Source: JBDRED01 sp043820025 [NCBI: Elusimicrobiota bacterium] (GTDB lineage Bacteria > RUG730 > JBDRED01). Taken from it: a DNA stretch of 22,952 nt. Position 1 is the first letter of the stretch. Every line of letters starts with the position of its first letter. A program made the translations under genes and the position numbers. The notes beneath the pieces were generated by a model. That model made no database searches. It was not told where the DNA came from and saw only the letters and a program-made list of their open reading frames with translations. This document shows, piece after piece, positions 1 through 7,931 of this stretch. The DNA lies in contig JBDRED010000043.1 of assembly GCA_043820025.1 (NCBI GenBank), forward strand, positions 1 through 22,952, in the 5' to 3' direction.

Positions 1-1202
1 ATAGGCATAACAATAGCGAACTCTTCTCCTCCATAACGTCCAATAATATCTGTGCTATAAACTGTGCTTCTTATTGTATGGCTTACAACCCGCAACACCT
101 CATCGCCAATTAAATGGCCATACTTATCATTAAATTCCTTAAAGAAGTCAATATCAATCATGAGCAGAGCAAGCGAATGGCCATAACGTTCAGCTTTCTT
201 AAGCTCAGCCTCAAATCTTTCATCCCAATAGCCTCTTGTAAAGAATCTTGTCAGCTCATCGCGCCTGGATTTTTCCCTAACCTCTTCATACAAATAAATC
301 TTCTTAAAACCTAATGCTATTTGACGAGAAAGAATGATGAAATACTTAATAAGATAGTGTTCAAAATACTCCTTGTGCGACGAAAACAAAAAAGCGCCTC
401 CTGTAAGCGTGCCATAAATTCCAAAAGGCACATACATACATGATTCTATTTCTTCAGGCATCACATTGAAATGCGTTTTCCATAACTCATTCTCTCTATC
501 AATCACAATTGGCGACGACTCTCCAATAAAATACTGTTCTTCGGAAAGACATGGCTTTATTCTATTCCATAATACATCGGTCATTTCATGAGAATACACC
601 GGCCTGTACTCGCTGATACTGCTGTCATATAAAAACATAACATATTTATCGAGCATAAACGCGTTATTTAAAAATCCAACTACCAAATTGACCATATCAT
701 CAAAGGCAGTGACAGCGACCATCTTTTTTGTGAGTTCATATATAGAGGCCATCATCTTTATATCTCTATTATACCTAGCTACATTTTTTTGCAGAGCGTT
801 ACGGTTTGCTTCCATGATATGCAGTCGTTCTTTCAGATCAATATACTCAGCATTCATCTCGTCGTGTTCTTGTTTTTTTGTAAGCGAAGACACATAAAGC
901 GCGCTGCTCACTGCAAGAATAAAGATAGTCTGAAACTGCATTAAAGATGAATAGGGATTAATAACTAAATTATAGATAACATAAAATATCGCAAGAAGAA
1001 GCGAGACCTTAAACTGTTTTGGAGCATGTTTGTATCCAAACCATAACATAAAAATCGTCCACGCAAAGATATATACTATCTGGCCTTCTGTGCCGTAAAT
1101 ATAATCCGCAATAACAAGAAGAAGTATTGAGATAACCGTAACAATAAAACCCTGCCTTCTCACCATACGCAATGCTTTATGAAACAATTTATTATTTTTC
1201 AT
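1..1202 (-). CDS. Membrane-anchored GGDEF protein, C-terminus cut by window edge
   Basis: This is probably a diguanylate cyclase making cyclic di-GMP at the inner membrane. My reading of the minus strand from the ATG at 1202 stays open to base 1, giving about 400 residues. The N-terminal ~95 residues hold several hydrophobic stretches (for example FIVTVISILLLVIADYIY), then a coiled linker and a GAF-like region. The catalytic domain starts near residue 310 (DELT, later IDIDFFKEFND) and carries GGEEF at residues 391-395. The position of the allosteric I-site (RxxD, five residues before GGEEF) reads YSTD, so product inhibition at that site is probably lost. The ATG overlaps the stop of the upstream GGDEF gene by 4 bases (ATGA), which implies translational coupling. 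The end of the GGDEF domain and anything after it lie outside the window. Confidence 0.9.
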   Translation of the reverse strand, partial: MKNNKLFHKALRMVRRQGFIVTVISILLLVIADYIYGTEGQIVYIFAWTIFMLWFGYKHAPKQFKVSLLLAIFYVIYNLVINPYSSLMQFQTIFILAVSSALYVSSLTKKQEHDEMNAEYIDLKERLHIMEANRNALQKNVARYNRDIKMMASIYELTKKMVAVTAFDDMVNLVVGFLNNAFMLDKYVMFLYDSSISEYRPVYSHEMTDVLWNRIKPCLSEEQYFIGESSPIVIDRENELWKTHFNVMPEEIESCMYVPFGIYGTLTGGAFLFSSHKEYFEHYLIKYFIILSRQIALGFKKIYLYEEVREKSRRDELTRFFTRGYWDERFEAELKKAERYGHSLALLMIDIDFFKEFNDKYGHLIGDEVLRVVSHTIRSTVYSTDIIGRYGGEEFAIVMP

Positions 1203-2521
1203 TGTATTACCACTCTATTTCTTCCTGAGGTCTTAGCTTTATATAAAGCTTTATCAGCTTTATCAATAATATCAAGAACGCTCTTATTATCACCCGGCTG
1301 AGCTATGCCTATACTAACCGTAACGCCGCACTTCTCTTCAATAATTCCACGAATCTTTTCCGCTTTCTGAAACGCGCTATGAATATCTGTCATAGAGAGA
1401 AGCAGGACAAACTCCTCTCCGCCATACCGCGCCACAAGGTCTGTCTCACGGCTGTTTTCTTTGAAAACCCTGGAAACATCCTTTAAAATCTTGTCTCCGC
1501 TTAAATGCCCGAATGTGTCATTGTATCGTTTAAAATGATCTATATCAACCAACAAAAGAGACAATGGTATTGAATAACGCTTTGAACGGTTTATTTCTTC
1601 TTCACAAATTTCCATAAAATAACGCCTGTTAAAAACGCCTGTTAAGCTGTCTATTATAACAAGCTCCTGAATTTTGCCAAATAGAACCGCATTTGTTATG
1701 GCAAGAGAAGCGATATCAGCAATAATCAGCACCATTCTGAGATCTTCCTCTCTATAAGCGCCTGCGTACGAAGCTCCAATTTGTATACATGAGTGCATAG
1801 TCTCGCCATTCCAAAGCGGAAGTATCATGAGCGACTTAAACTGTGAAATTCTTGCGATATCAGCTGAAAATCTATAGTCTCTGCGCAGATCAGTAATAAG
1901 CAGAGGCACCTCTTGTTCAATAACCCATTTAACAAAAATATTATCTGTCTTTAAATCAACAATAGATACCTCTCCAATATTTATTATATCGTTTATATTT
2001 TGTATTATTAGTTTATTAATTTCTTTGTATCCAAGCGTAGAGTTAAAAACATTCGCGAGATTACTCAGCCTATAATGTTTATCCAGCCTGTCCCTCAGAG
2101 CTGTTAACAGCTCGCTGTCTTTATGATATCCCAGCTCTTCTTGCGTTTTCTTTTCATCAAGCTCCTCAAATAATAAATTGTGACGCCGCTCAATTAAATG
2201 ATCTCTTTTTCCATACCTCTGCAATAAAATCAGGCAGACCCAGAGATACCCGACCTCAATCAATAAATATATTTTTTCAATACCATCTACAAACAGGATA
2301 CCTGAAAAACCCATAAGGCTGATAAGCGCTGTAATAATTATGGCTGTGAATAAACCATAACTAAAAAATGTTACAACTGTAAAGACTGCGAAATACGGAA
2401 AGAATAAAACAAATTGAAAGTGCTGAGCAAGCACATGATAGAAAAGAATAAGGAATAGGGCAACCAGTAAAAGAGGCAAAACAATATACTGGATTGTATT
2501 GTTATTTTTTACTTCGCCCAT
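1199..2521 (-). CDS. Membrane GAF-GGDEF diguanylate cyclase
   Basis: A 440-residue sensor cyclase predicted to make cyclic di-GMP. Residues ~10-100 form a hydrophobic membrane block of four or five segments. Residues ~105-150 look like a charged coiled linker, ~150-285 resemble a GAF sensor domain, and ~285-440 are the GGDEF domain. GGEEF is at 367-371, the substrate/metal segment VDIDHFKRYND is near 325-335, and an intact I-site (RETD) sits at 358-361, exactly five residues before GGEEF, so feedback inhibition is likely. The ATG at 2521 has a ribosome site (GGAGAG) about 7 bases upstream. It overlaps the end of coaE by 13 bases and the next GGDEF gene by 4, so the three are probably cotranscribed. 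The signal sensed is unknown. Confidence 0.93.
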   Translation of the reverse strand: MGEVKNNNTIQYIVLPLLLVALFLILFYHVLAQHFQFVLFFPYFAVFTVVTFFSYGLFTAIIITALISLMGFSGILFVDGIEKIYLLIEVGYLWVCLILLQRYGKRDHLIERRHNLLFEELDEKKTQEELGYHKDSELLTALRDRLDKHYRLSNLANVFNSTLGYKEINKLIIQNINDIINIGEVSIVDLKTDNIFVKWVIEQEVPLLITDLRRDYRFSADIARISQFKSLMILPLWNGETMHSCIQIGASYAGAYREEDLRMVLIIADIASLAITNAVLFGKIQELVIIDSLTGVFNRRYFMEICEEEINRSKRYSIPLSLLLVDIDHFKRYNDTFGHLSGDKILKDVSRVFKENSRETDLVARYGGEEFVLLLSMTDIHSAFQKAEKIRGIIEEKCGVTVSIGIAQPGDNKSVLDIIDKADKALYKAKTSGRNRVVIQ

Positions 2522-3117
2522 TTTTGACTCTCCGATTCCCAGAATTCTTTAAGCCTTGCTTTTAATAATTCTATTGAATCATTATTTTCTATAACATAAT
2601 CAGCTTTTTTTACCTTCTCTTCGTTACTCATCTGATTTTGTAAAAAGAATTCAAAAACTCCACGGCCCCAATTTCTGTCATTAGCCAGTCTTTTTTGTAT
2701 AATATTTTTTTCAGCTGTTATAACAAGCACCTTATCAGTATCCTTATCCATACCTGTTTCATACAAAAGAGGAACATCAATAACAACTACCTTTGTCTCA
2801 AGTTTTATGGTTTCAATCCTATTTAGTATATCGTTAATTATAAAATCATGGGTAATAGCGTTTATCTCAGCCAGACTTTTAGGATTTGTCATTAAAATAT
2901 CTCTTAATTTCCCGCGGTCTACCTCATCGCCAAGGCCGAGAATATCTCTGCCGAAATTTTTAATAAGCTCATTATATAAATACCCGTTTTTGATATAAAG
3001 AGACTTACAAACATTGTCCGCGCTTATTACCCCGGCTCCAAAAGAAGCAAGTATATTGCCTGCTGTTGTTTTCCCGCTGCCTACTGTGCCGGTTAATCCT
3101 AAAATGAATGTTTTCAT
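2509..3117 (-). CDS. coaE: Dephospho-CoA kinase
   Basis: Catalyses the last step of coenzyme A synthesis, phosphorylating the 3'-hydroxyl of dephospho-CoA with ATP in the cytoplasm. The 202 residues match the normal family length. The P-loop GTVGSGKT is at residues 10-17, the segment with SADNV follows near 33, and the conserved VVIDVPLLYETGMD segment is near 110-124, followed by the kinase lid with ...AEKNIIQKRLANDR. It lies 87 bases after polA; a polA-coaE pairing is common in bacteria. The start ATG has no clear Shine-Dalgarno, but a TATAAT lies 7 bases upstream (see the promoter entry). Its 3' end overlaps the downstream GGDEF gene by 13 bases. Confidence 0.96.
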   Translation of the reverse strand: MKTFILGLTGTVGSGKTTAGNILASFGAGVISADNVCKSLYIKNGYLYNELIKNFGRDILGLGDEVDRGKLRDILMTNPKSLAEINAITHDFIINDILNRIETIKLETKVVVIDVPLLYETGMDKDTDKVLVITAEKNIIQKRLANDRNWGRGVFEFFLQNQMSNEEKVKKADYVIENNDSIELLKARLKEFWESESQKWAK

Positions 3118-3124
3118 ATATATT

Positions 3125-3152
3125 ATTATACTTTGTTGGGATATTTAGACAA
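3125..3152 (-). promoter_or_regulatory. Possible sigma-70-like promoter giving a leaderless coaE transcript
   Basis: Read on the minus strand, TTGTCT (3152-3147) and TATAAT (3130-3125) are separated by 16 bases. Only 7 bases lie between TATAAT and the coaE ATG, so transcription would start at or next to the start codon. No Shine-Dalgarno is visible in front of coaE, which agrees with a leaderless message. The -35 match is partial and the region is AT-rich, so chance is a real alternative. Confidence 0.35.
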
Positions 3153-3204
3153 GCGAAAATTTGATGACGTATATAGCAGCCACAGATACCAAACTAAGCA
3201 GCAC

Positions 3205-5784
3205 TCACGCCCCTTCCATCTCTTCCCAATTATTCCCAACCTCAATATTAACGCGCAAAGGAACTCTTAATTTAACTGCATTTTCCATTATATCTTTTAT
3301 TATTTTTATACACCTGTCAACTTCTGAATCAGGCGCTTCTAAAATTATTTCATCATGTATTTGCAAAATCATTTTTGAAATCATTTTCTCGTTCAAAATT
3401 TTCTTTCCAAGATCCACCATAGACTTCTTAATAATATCAGCTGCTGTTCCCTGCACAGGAGTATTTATTGCCATACGCTCGCCTGCAGAACGCACATAAA
3501 AAACCGGACTTTTAATCTCTTTAATAAATCTTTTTCTTCCAAAAAGTGTTTTTACAAACCCGTTTTTTTGGGCAAAGCTGATTGTATTATCCATGTAATT
3601 CTTTATCTTGGTGTATTTATTAAAGTACGCGTTAATAAACGAGTCCGCCTCTTTTCTGGGAAGGCCAAGATCCTTTGCAAGGCCAAATGAACTCATACCG
3701 TAAACCAGGCCAAAGTTTATGCGCTTTGCAATATTTCTCTGTTCATTGGAAATCCCGGATAATGGCATTCCAAATATCTCAGAAGCTGTAACTGTATGTA
3801 TATCTTTATTTTCAATAAACGCTTTTTTCATGGTTTCATCGTCGGAAAGCTCAGCAAGCACCGTCAAATCTATTTGACTATAATCCGCGGCAATGAGCTT
3901 ACAGCCTTTTGACGCTACAAACGCCCTGCGCACACGCCTGCCTGTATCAGTCCTTATTGGAATGTTTTGTATATTCGGACTGCTGGATGATAACCGCCCT
4001 GTAGCTGTAAGTGTATGATTAAAGGACGTATGCAGCCGTCCTGTTTCGGGATTAACGAGCAAAGGAAGAGCGTCAACATAAGTTGATTTTATTTTTGCCA
4101 GCTCGCGATATCTGATCATAGCGTCAGGCAATGGATGCGATTTTGCTAAAACATTCAGAACATATTCCGACGTAGACGGGCCTGTTTTTGTCTTCTCTAT
4201 TACCGGAAGCCCCAGCTTTTCAAATAATATCACGGCAAGCTGTTTTGGAGAATTAATATTAAACTGCTCTCCTGCGCTTTTATAGATTATTTCTGTCAGA
4301 CTCTTTAACTCTGTTTCAAATTCAATACTAAGCTTCTTTAGATAATCACAGTCCAGCTTAACGCCATCCTCTTCCATGACTGCTAAAACCCTGCAAAATG
4401 GCAGTTCAATTTCTGTATAATGTTCCTGCAAACCATCCTCTTTCATTTCAGTATTAAGCAGATCAGACAGGCTGTATAATTTTTCCATCCTCTTTAATGT
4501 TTCGTCCATTGTCTGAGGCGCAGAAACCTCTTCGCCTCTATACTTAAACAAGGCGTCCTCAAACGAATTTACCGAAGAATCCAGAATATAAGCTGCGACT
4601 ACAGCGTCGAACACAATATCGGTGTCTAATTTAATGGAAAAATATTTATTTAATATTTTATAGAGTTTTTTAAAATCTTCTGTAACAAGAACTCTATTCT
4701 TTCTTGATAAAAACTCATTAAAACTTCCGCGCCATTTGTCTCTATCATTAAAATCAGCAAACATAAACCCGGATAATGGCGAATATAGCGCCACTCCCTT
4801 TGAGAATAAATCTTCATACCAAGCTATGCTGTATTTGGTTTCGTTAAGCGGGCTAAATGAAGCGATTACGCCATACGAAGACTTTGCAATATTTTCATTT
4901 TCTTTTCTTGGCGCTGAATTATTATCAGATTCAATTTCCTGCAGTAGTTTATTAAACTCAACCACTTTAAGAAAATCCTTGAAAGCCTTGCTTTGAAATT
5001 CATCCTTAATCGCGTAACTCTCTATTTTGTCGTCGATCGGCACATCATAATTTAAAGCTATAAGATCATAGCTTAGTTTTAACTGTTCTATATTCTGCTC
5101 AATTTTTGATTTATACGCAGGCTTTAAATATTCAAGCTTTTTAATAATCTCGGGAATTGCCCCATATTCAGAAATAATATTTTGAGCAGCCACCTTTCCT
5201 ATGCCTTTTACTCCGGGAATATTATCAGAAATATCTCCGAGAAGCGCCAGATAATCTCTAAGATTTCCGGGCTTAACTCCAAACTTCTCCTCAACACCTG
5301 CCTCGTCATAGATTACATTTTTGGGCGCAGCTAAAACCTTTACATTCTTGTCAACCAATTGAAGTATATCCTTGTCTCCGGTCACAAGCACAATCTCCGC
5401 ATCTTGTTGTTCACTGCGCGCTTTTTTGACAAGAGTAGCTATAATATCATCTGCCTCAAATCCCTCTCTCTCGATATATGGCAGACCCATAGCTGTTACA
5501 GCATTTTTAATGAGCGGAATCTGTCTTATAAGTTCCTCAGGCGTCTTTTTTCTTTGCGATTTATATTCTTCGAACATTTTATGACGAAATGTTTTTGCCG
5601 GATAATCAAAACACACGATACAATAATCAGGGCGGTTATCCTTAATTATTTTTCTAATCATTTTTATAAAACCATAAACAGCGTTTACAGGCATACCGTC
5701 TTTGGTAGTCAGCATAGGCAGAGCGTAAAACGCTCTATGCACATAAGCAGTACCGTCAATAATATAAAATGATTTTTTTTCCAT
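3205..5784 (-). CDS. polA: DNA polymerase I, probably without proofreading activity
   Basis: Repair polymerase that removes RNA primers and fills gaps; 859 residues. Residues 1-285 are the 5' nuclease domain (DGTAYVHRAFYALP, FEADDIIATL near 109-118, VTGDKDILQLVD near 134-145, GVKGIGKVAA helix-hairpin-helix). Residues ~300-440 align with the 3'-5' exonuclease domain, but the acidic DxE motif is absent, leaving only a structural remnant (FDAVVAAYILD). The polymerase domain has motif B R683-K687-F691-Y695 and motif C QIHDEI (H810, D811). Motif A reads DYSQIDLT instead of the usual DYSQIELR: the residue matching the steric-gate glutamate (E710 in E. coli) is Asp639, and the following Arg is Thr641. 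Only a weak ribosome site (AAGAAG) precedes the ATG. It lies between the FTR-like gene and coaE. Confidence 0.97.
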   Translation of the reverse strand: MEKKSFYIIDGTAYVHRAFYALPMLTTKDGMPVNAVYGFIKMIRKIIKDNRPDYCIVCFDYPAKTFRHKMFEEYKSQRKKTPEELIRQIPLIKNAVTAMGLPYIEREGFEADDIIATLVKKARSEQQDAEIVLVTGDKDILQLVDKNVKVLAAPKNVIYDEAGVEEKFGVKPGNLRDYLALLGDISDNIPGVKGIGKVAAQNIISEYGAIPEIIKKLEYLKPAYKSKIEQNIEQLKLSYDLIALNYDVPIDDKIESYAIKDEFQSKAFKDFLKVVEFNKLLQEIESDNNSAPRKENENIAKSSYGVIASFSPLNETKYSIAWYEDLFSKGVALYSPLSGFMFADFNDRDKWRGSFNEFLSRKNRVLVTEDFKKLYKILNKYFSIKLDTDIVFDAVVAAYILDSSVNSFEDALFKYRGEEVSAPQTMDETLKRMEKLYSLSDLLNTEMKEDGLQEHYTEIELPFCRVLAVMEEDGVKLDCDYLKKLSIEFETELKSLTEIIYKSAGEQFNINSPKQLAVILFEKLGLPVIEKTKTGPSTSEYVLNVLAKSHPLPDAMIRYRELAKIKSTYVDALPLLVNPETGRLHTSFNHTLTATGRLSSSSPNIQNIPIRTDTGRRVRRAFVASKGCKLIAADYSQIDLTVLAELSDDETMKKAFIENKDIHTVTASEIFGMPLSGISNEQRNIAKRINFGLVYGMSSFGLAKDLGLPRKEADSFINAYFNKYTKIKNYMDNTISFAQKNGFVKTLFGRKRFIKEIKSPVFYVRSAGERMAINTPVQGTAADIIKKSMVDLGKKILNEKMISKMILQIHDEIILEAPDSEVDRCIKIIKDIMENAVKLRVPLRVNIEVGNNWEEMEGA

Positions 5785-5816
5785 ATTGTTACTTCTTTAA
5801 AGATTATCTCATTTTC

Positions 5817-5838
5817 TCTCCGCCGGGGGCGGGGGAGA
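5817..5838. repeat. GC-rich imperfect hairpin between FTR-like gene and polA
   Basis: The sequence TCTCCGCC-GGGGGC-GGGGGAGA folds into a GC-rich stem in an otherwise AT-rich gap of 97 bases. It resembles the hairpin at 9703-9725 in arrangement (CTCC-rich arm, GGGG-rich arm) and may be a decayed copy of a dispersed element. There is no T-run placing it as a terminator for either strand. Confidence 0.4.
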
Positions 5839-5881
5839 TTATTTGGCTTTCTCTTACTGCAGGCAATAAAGGGAATTAAAA

Positions 5882-6169
5882 TTACTTTTTAAAAAATAAA
5901 CTGCAGTGGCAGTGTCCGTCGCGCTCAATCTCTTCCTTATGCCATTTACAAGGACATATCTTGTCCTTGTCTTTTTCCTTATCGCCTTCTACTATCCTGC
6001 ACGGACAATACTGAAACCCAAACTTAATCTTATTTTTTGCGAGCCCTTTAATTACCATATTTAATATTTCCGTATCAGGATTTAAGATATAGCCGCTTCT
6101 CTCAGAATATTTTTTTGCGAACTGCATTATCGTTTTTTCTTCCCGGTTAAATTTATCTTTTTCTTCCAT
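5882..6169 (-). CDS. Ferredoxin-thioredoxin reductase catalytic-subunit-like protein
   Basis: A 95-residue protein with the CPC...CPC...CHC pattern of the ferredoxin-thioredoxin reductase beta chain: Cys55/57, Cys72/74 and Cys87/89. In that family four of the six cysteines bind a [4Fe-4S] cluster and the other two form the redox-active disulfide that passes electrons from ferredoxin to thioredoxin. By alignment the active pair here should be Cys57 and Cys89. The family signatures YCPCR near 54-58 and CHCSLF near 87-92 are present. The spacing between the second CPC and CHC is 12 residues, as I recall for prokaryotic stand-alone forms, against 8 in the cyanobacterial enzyme. No variable alpha subunit or thioredoxin lies nearby. 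The ATG has a strong AGGAGGT ribosome site. The exact electron donor and target are unknown. Confidence 0.85.
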   Translation of the reverse strand: MEEKDKFNREEKTIMQFAKKYSERSGYILNPDTEILNMVIKGLAKNKIKFGFQYCPCRIVEGDKEKDKDKICPCKWHKEEIERDGHCHCSLFFKK

Positions 6170-6293
6170 TTTACACCTCCTATACCCGTCATCGTATTGT
6201 TTAAAATATTGAAAATTACTTAAATATTTACTTAATTCATCGTCAATAATTTTAATACTATTTTTAACTCTCGTCTATCCCCCCTAAAAACAT

Positions 6294-6406
6294 TGTCATT
6301 CCTGCGAAAGCAGGAATCTTTATTAGTCTTACATCTAACAATTAATCATTTTTCCTAACGATATTAGTTAACTTTTTCAAAGATGCCTGCTTCCGCAGGC
6401 ATGACA
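6294..6406. repeat. REPIN-like pair of inverted palindromes
   Basis: Two hairpins face each other in the gap between tsaC and the FTR-like gene. The left arm (6294-6321) holds ATTCCTGC-GAAA-GCAGGAAT and the right arm (6379-6406) holds ATGCCTGC-TTCC-GCAGGCAT. Both are bounded by TGTCAT on the outer side and TCTTT on the inner side. The arms differ by T/G and matching A/C changes that keep the stem paired. The hairpin type is similar to the dRS3-like ATTCC(N)GGAAT repeats of other bacteria. The remaining ~170 bases of this 281-base gap show only the ribosome site of the FTR-like gene and AT-rich sequence. Confidence 0.75.
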
Positions 6407-6450
6407 TATACTGTCATATTTTTTCATTTTATTTTTGACATGACTACTCG

Positions 6451-7095
6451 TCATACCCGAGTTAAACACTTATTTATCTCTTCTTTTGAAATAACTCCTT
6501 CGCGAATTATTTTAATTCCATCGCCTGCTGCATCAACAATCGTAGAAGGCACAGAAGAATACTTCTTTTGGTCATCAATAACAAAATCTACCAGACCGTT
6601 AAACAGCTCCTTAAGTTTTTCAATATCGGTTAATACCTCTTTTCCTGAAATGTTAGCAGAGGTAACCAGCAGAGGCGTTTTAATTTTTTTTAAAATCGCC
6701 CGCATAATAGGATGATCCGGCACTCTGAGAGCTATTGTCTCACTAGTCCAATTAAATGTTTTCATTAAATAAGCTGACGGCCTTGCAATAATAGTTAACG
6801 CGCCGGGCCAAAAAGCGGATACCAGTTTTTTTATTTTATCATCAGGATTAAGTATAAGACCAAGAGCAGATTCAATATCCGCAGTCTGAAGAACAAATAA
6901 TTTTGATTCAGGCCTCTTTTTAATATCATACAAACGTTTTAATGCCCGCTCATCGTTAATTCTTCCGGCAAGGCCATAAATGGTGTCTGTGGGCACAATC
7001 CCGATCTCGCCATTCAAAAACCTGCGGACAGCATCACTAAGATCCTGCCCGCTTAATCGCCCTTTACAAGAAAACACCTTTGTATTACTCTGCAA
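6451..7095 (-). CDS. tsaC: Threonylcarbamoyl-AMP synthase (YrdC/Sua5 family)
   Basis: Makes threonylcarbamoyl-adenylate from threonine, bicarbonate and ATP, the first step of the t6A37 modification of ANN-decoding tRNAs. The 214 residues cover one YrdC domain, without the Sua5 C-terminal extension. Visible signatures are GIVPTDTIYGLAG (residues 32-44), the basic loop DIKKRPESKLF (58-68), ALTIIARPS, the ALRVPDHPI stretch and LLVTSANISG. The start is a TTG at 7095 with GAGGAG about 6 bases upstream. It overlaps the end of the preceding small exported protein by 11 bases, so the two are probably translationally coupled. The essential partners TsaB, TsaD and TsaE are not in the window. Confidence 0.93.
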   Translation of the reverse strand: MQSNTKVFSCKGRLSGQDLSDAVRRFLNGEIGIVPTDTIYGLAGRINDERALKRLYDIKKRPESKLFVLQTADIESALGLILNPDDKIKKLVSAFWPGALTIIARPSAYLMKTFNWTSETIALRVPDHPIMRAILKKIKTPLLVTSANISGKEVLTDIEKLKELFNGLVDFVIDDQKKYSSVPSTIVDAAGDGIKIIREGVISKEEINKCLTRV

Positions 7096-7519
7096 TCACG
7101 CTCCTCAACTTACAAACCCACTCGTCCGCAAGTTTTATTGGCTTTTTTCTCAGAAACTTCGCATCATCGTCAGCGCACGCAATAACCACACCTTTTATTT
7201 TTACACAAATACGTTTTTCAAACTTATCAAGAATTATTGTTTCAGCGCCAATAGTTCCTTCATTCATGCTTTGAGAAATGATAACACCGGCCGCGAGAGC
7301 GCGATTATAAGGCGATTCGTTCCCTGATCCGGCATAAAACCGTATTGTAGTAACTCCGTCTATCAGAACATCGCCTATTTCGCCATTGCTTCCGATAATC
7401 TTTTCCACATTAACCCTTTTATTAAGCTTTCCATCATAAGGAGAAGAAATTATTTTACCGGCTGACAAATGAAATAATATTAATATACTGAGCAGAATAT
7501 GTTTATTATATTTAGACAA
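7085..7519 (-). CDS. Small exported protein of unknown function
   Basis: I do not recognise this 144-residue protein. Residues ~8-25 (ILLSILILFHLSAGKIISS) form a hydrophobic segment that looks like a signal peptide. The rest is soluble with alternating beta-like stretches (VNVEKI, GDVLIDGVTTIRFYAG) and a segment SPYNRALAAGVIISQSMNEG, followed by two cysteines (Cys94 region RICVKIKGVVIACADDD). The start is a TTG at 7519 with GGTGG about 6 bases upstream; no better start is visible. It lies 27 bases after ftsB and overlaps tsaC by 11 bases, which suggests cotranscription but does not reveal a role. Codon use is like its neighbours. Confidence 0.75.
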   Translation of the reverse strand: MSKYNKHILLSILILFHLSAGKIISSPYDGKLNKRVNVEKIIGSNGEIGDVLIDGVTTIRFYAGSGNESPYNRALAAGVIISQSMNEGTIGAETIILDKFEKRICVKIKGVVIACADDDAKFLRKKPIKLADEWVCKLRSVIAE

Positions 7520-7546
7520 TCTTTTCCACCAAACCTTTCAACCCTA

Positions 7547-7846
7547 TTATGTTTTATCTTCTTCATATTTAAATTTATACATAACCTCGCCGTCATGAAC
7601 AAAACCAAGATCCTTCCTTGCGCTTTTCTCCACATAAAGCATATCATTTTCCAGTAATTCCTTTTCATTCTGAAGCGTTTTGCGCCTTTGCCTAAGCTCA
7701 TTCATCTCTGCTTTTACCTCTTCAACACCGCGCTTGCCTTTTAATAGACTGCGAAATGTTTTATTCGCGAAAAGAACTGCTGATAGAGCTAAGATAAAAA
7801 ATAATACAATATATTTGGATGCGCTGTGTTTCATGAAATACCTCAT
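7547..7846 (-). CDS. ftsB: Septum formation initiator (FtsB/DivIC family)
   Basis: A 99-residue bitopic division protein expected to join FtsL and FtsQ/DivIB at the septum. It has a short cytoplasmic tail, one membrane helix (~11-28, YIVLFFILALSAVLFANK), a charged coiled coil (~38-72) and the family's C-terminal signature, here EKSARKDLGFVHDGEVMYKF at 73-92. The ATG at 7846 follows GGGGGGTG with about 5 bases spacing; an in-frame ATG four codons later is also possible. In many bacteria ftsB follows eno directly. Here eno is also upstream but is separated by the phosphorylase-superfamily gene, yicC and a repeat island. Confidence 0.88.
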   Translation of the reverse strand: MRYFMKHSASKYIVLFFILALSAVLFANKTFRSLLKGKRGVEEVKAEMNELRQRRKTLQNEKELLENDMLYVEKSARKDLGFVHDGEVMYKFKYEEDKT

Positions 7847-7931
7847 TTAACACCCCCCTGAATTTTCTTTCAATTAATTTCAGGTTCCAGCTTCTATTTA
7901 AGAAGCGGGACAGCGGGATGCATAACTTCCT

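Noticed and set aside
6383-6715. Plus-strand open frame beginning MPASAGMT
   Set aside because: It starts inside the right arm of the REPIN-like pair and then runs antisense to tsaC.
7480-7701. Minus-strand open frame overlapping ftsB
   Set aside because: It lies in another frame of ftsB and the following gene and shows no recognisable features.
7888-7910. Small hairpin GCTTCT/AGAAGC between yicC and ftsB
   Set aside because: A 6-bp stem without a T-run in an AT-rich gap; not enough to call a terminator or repeat.
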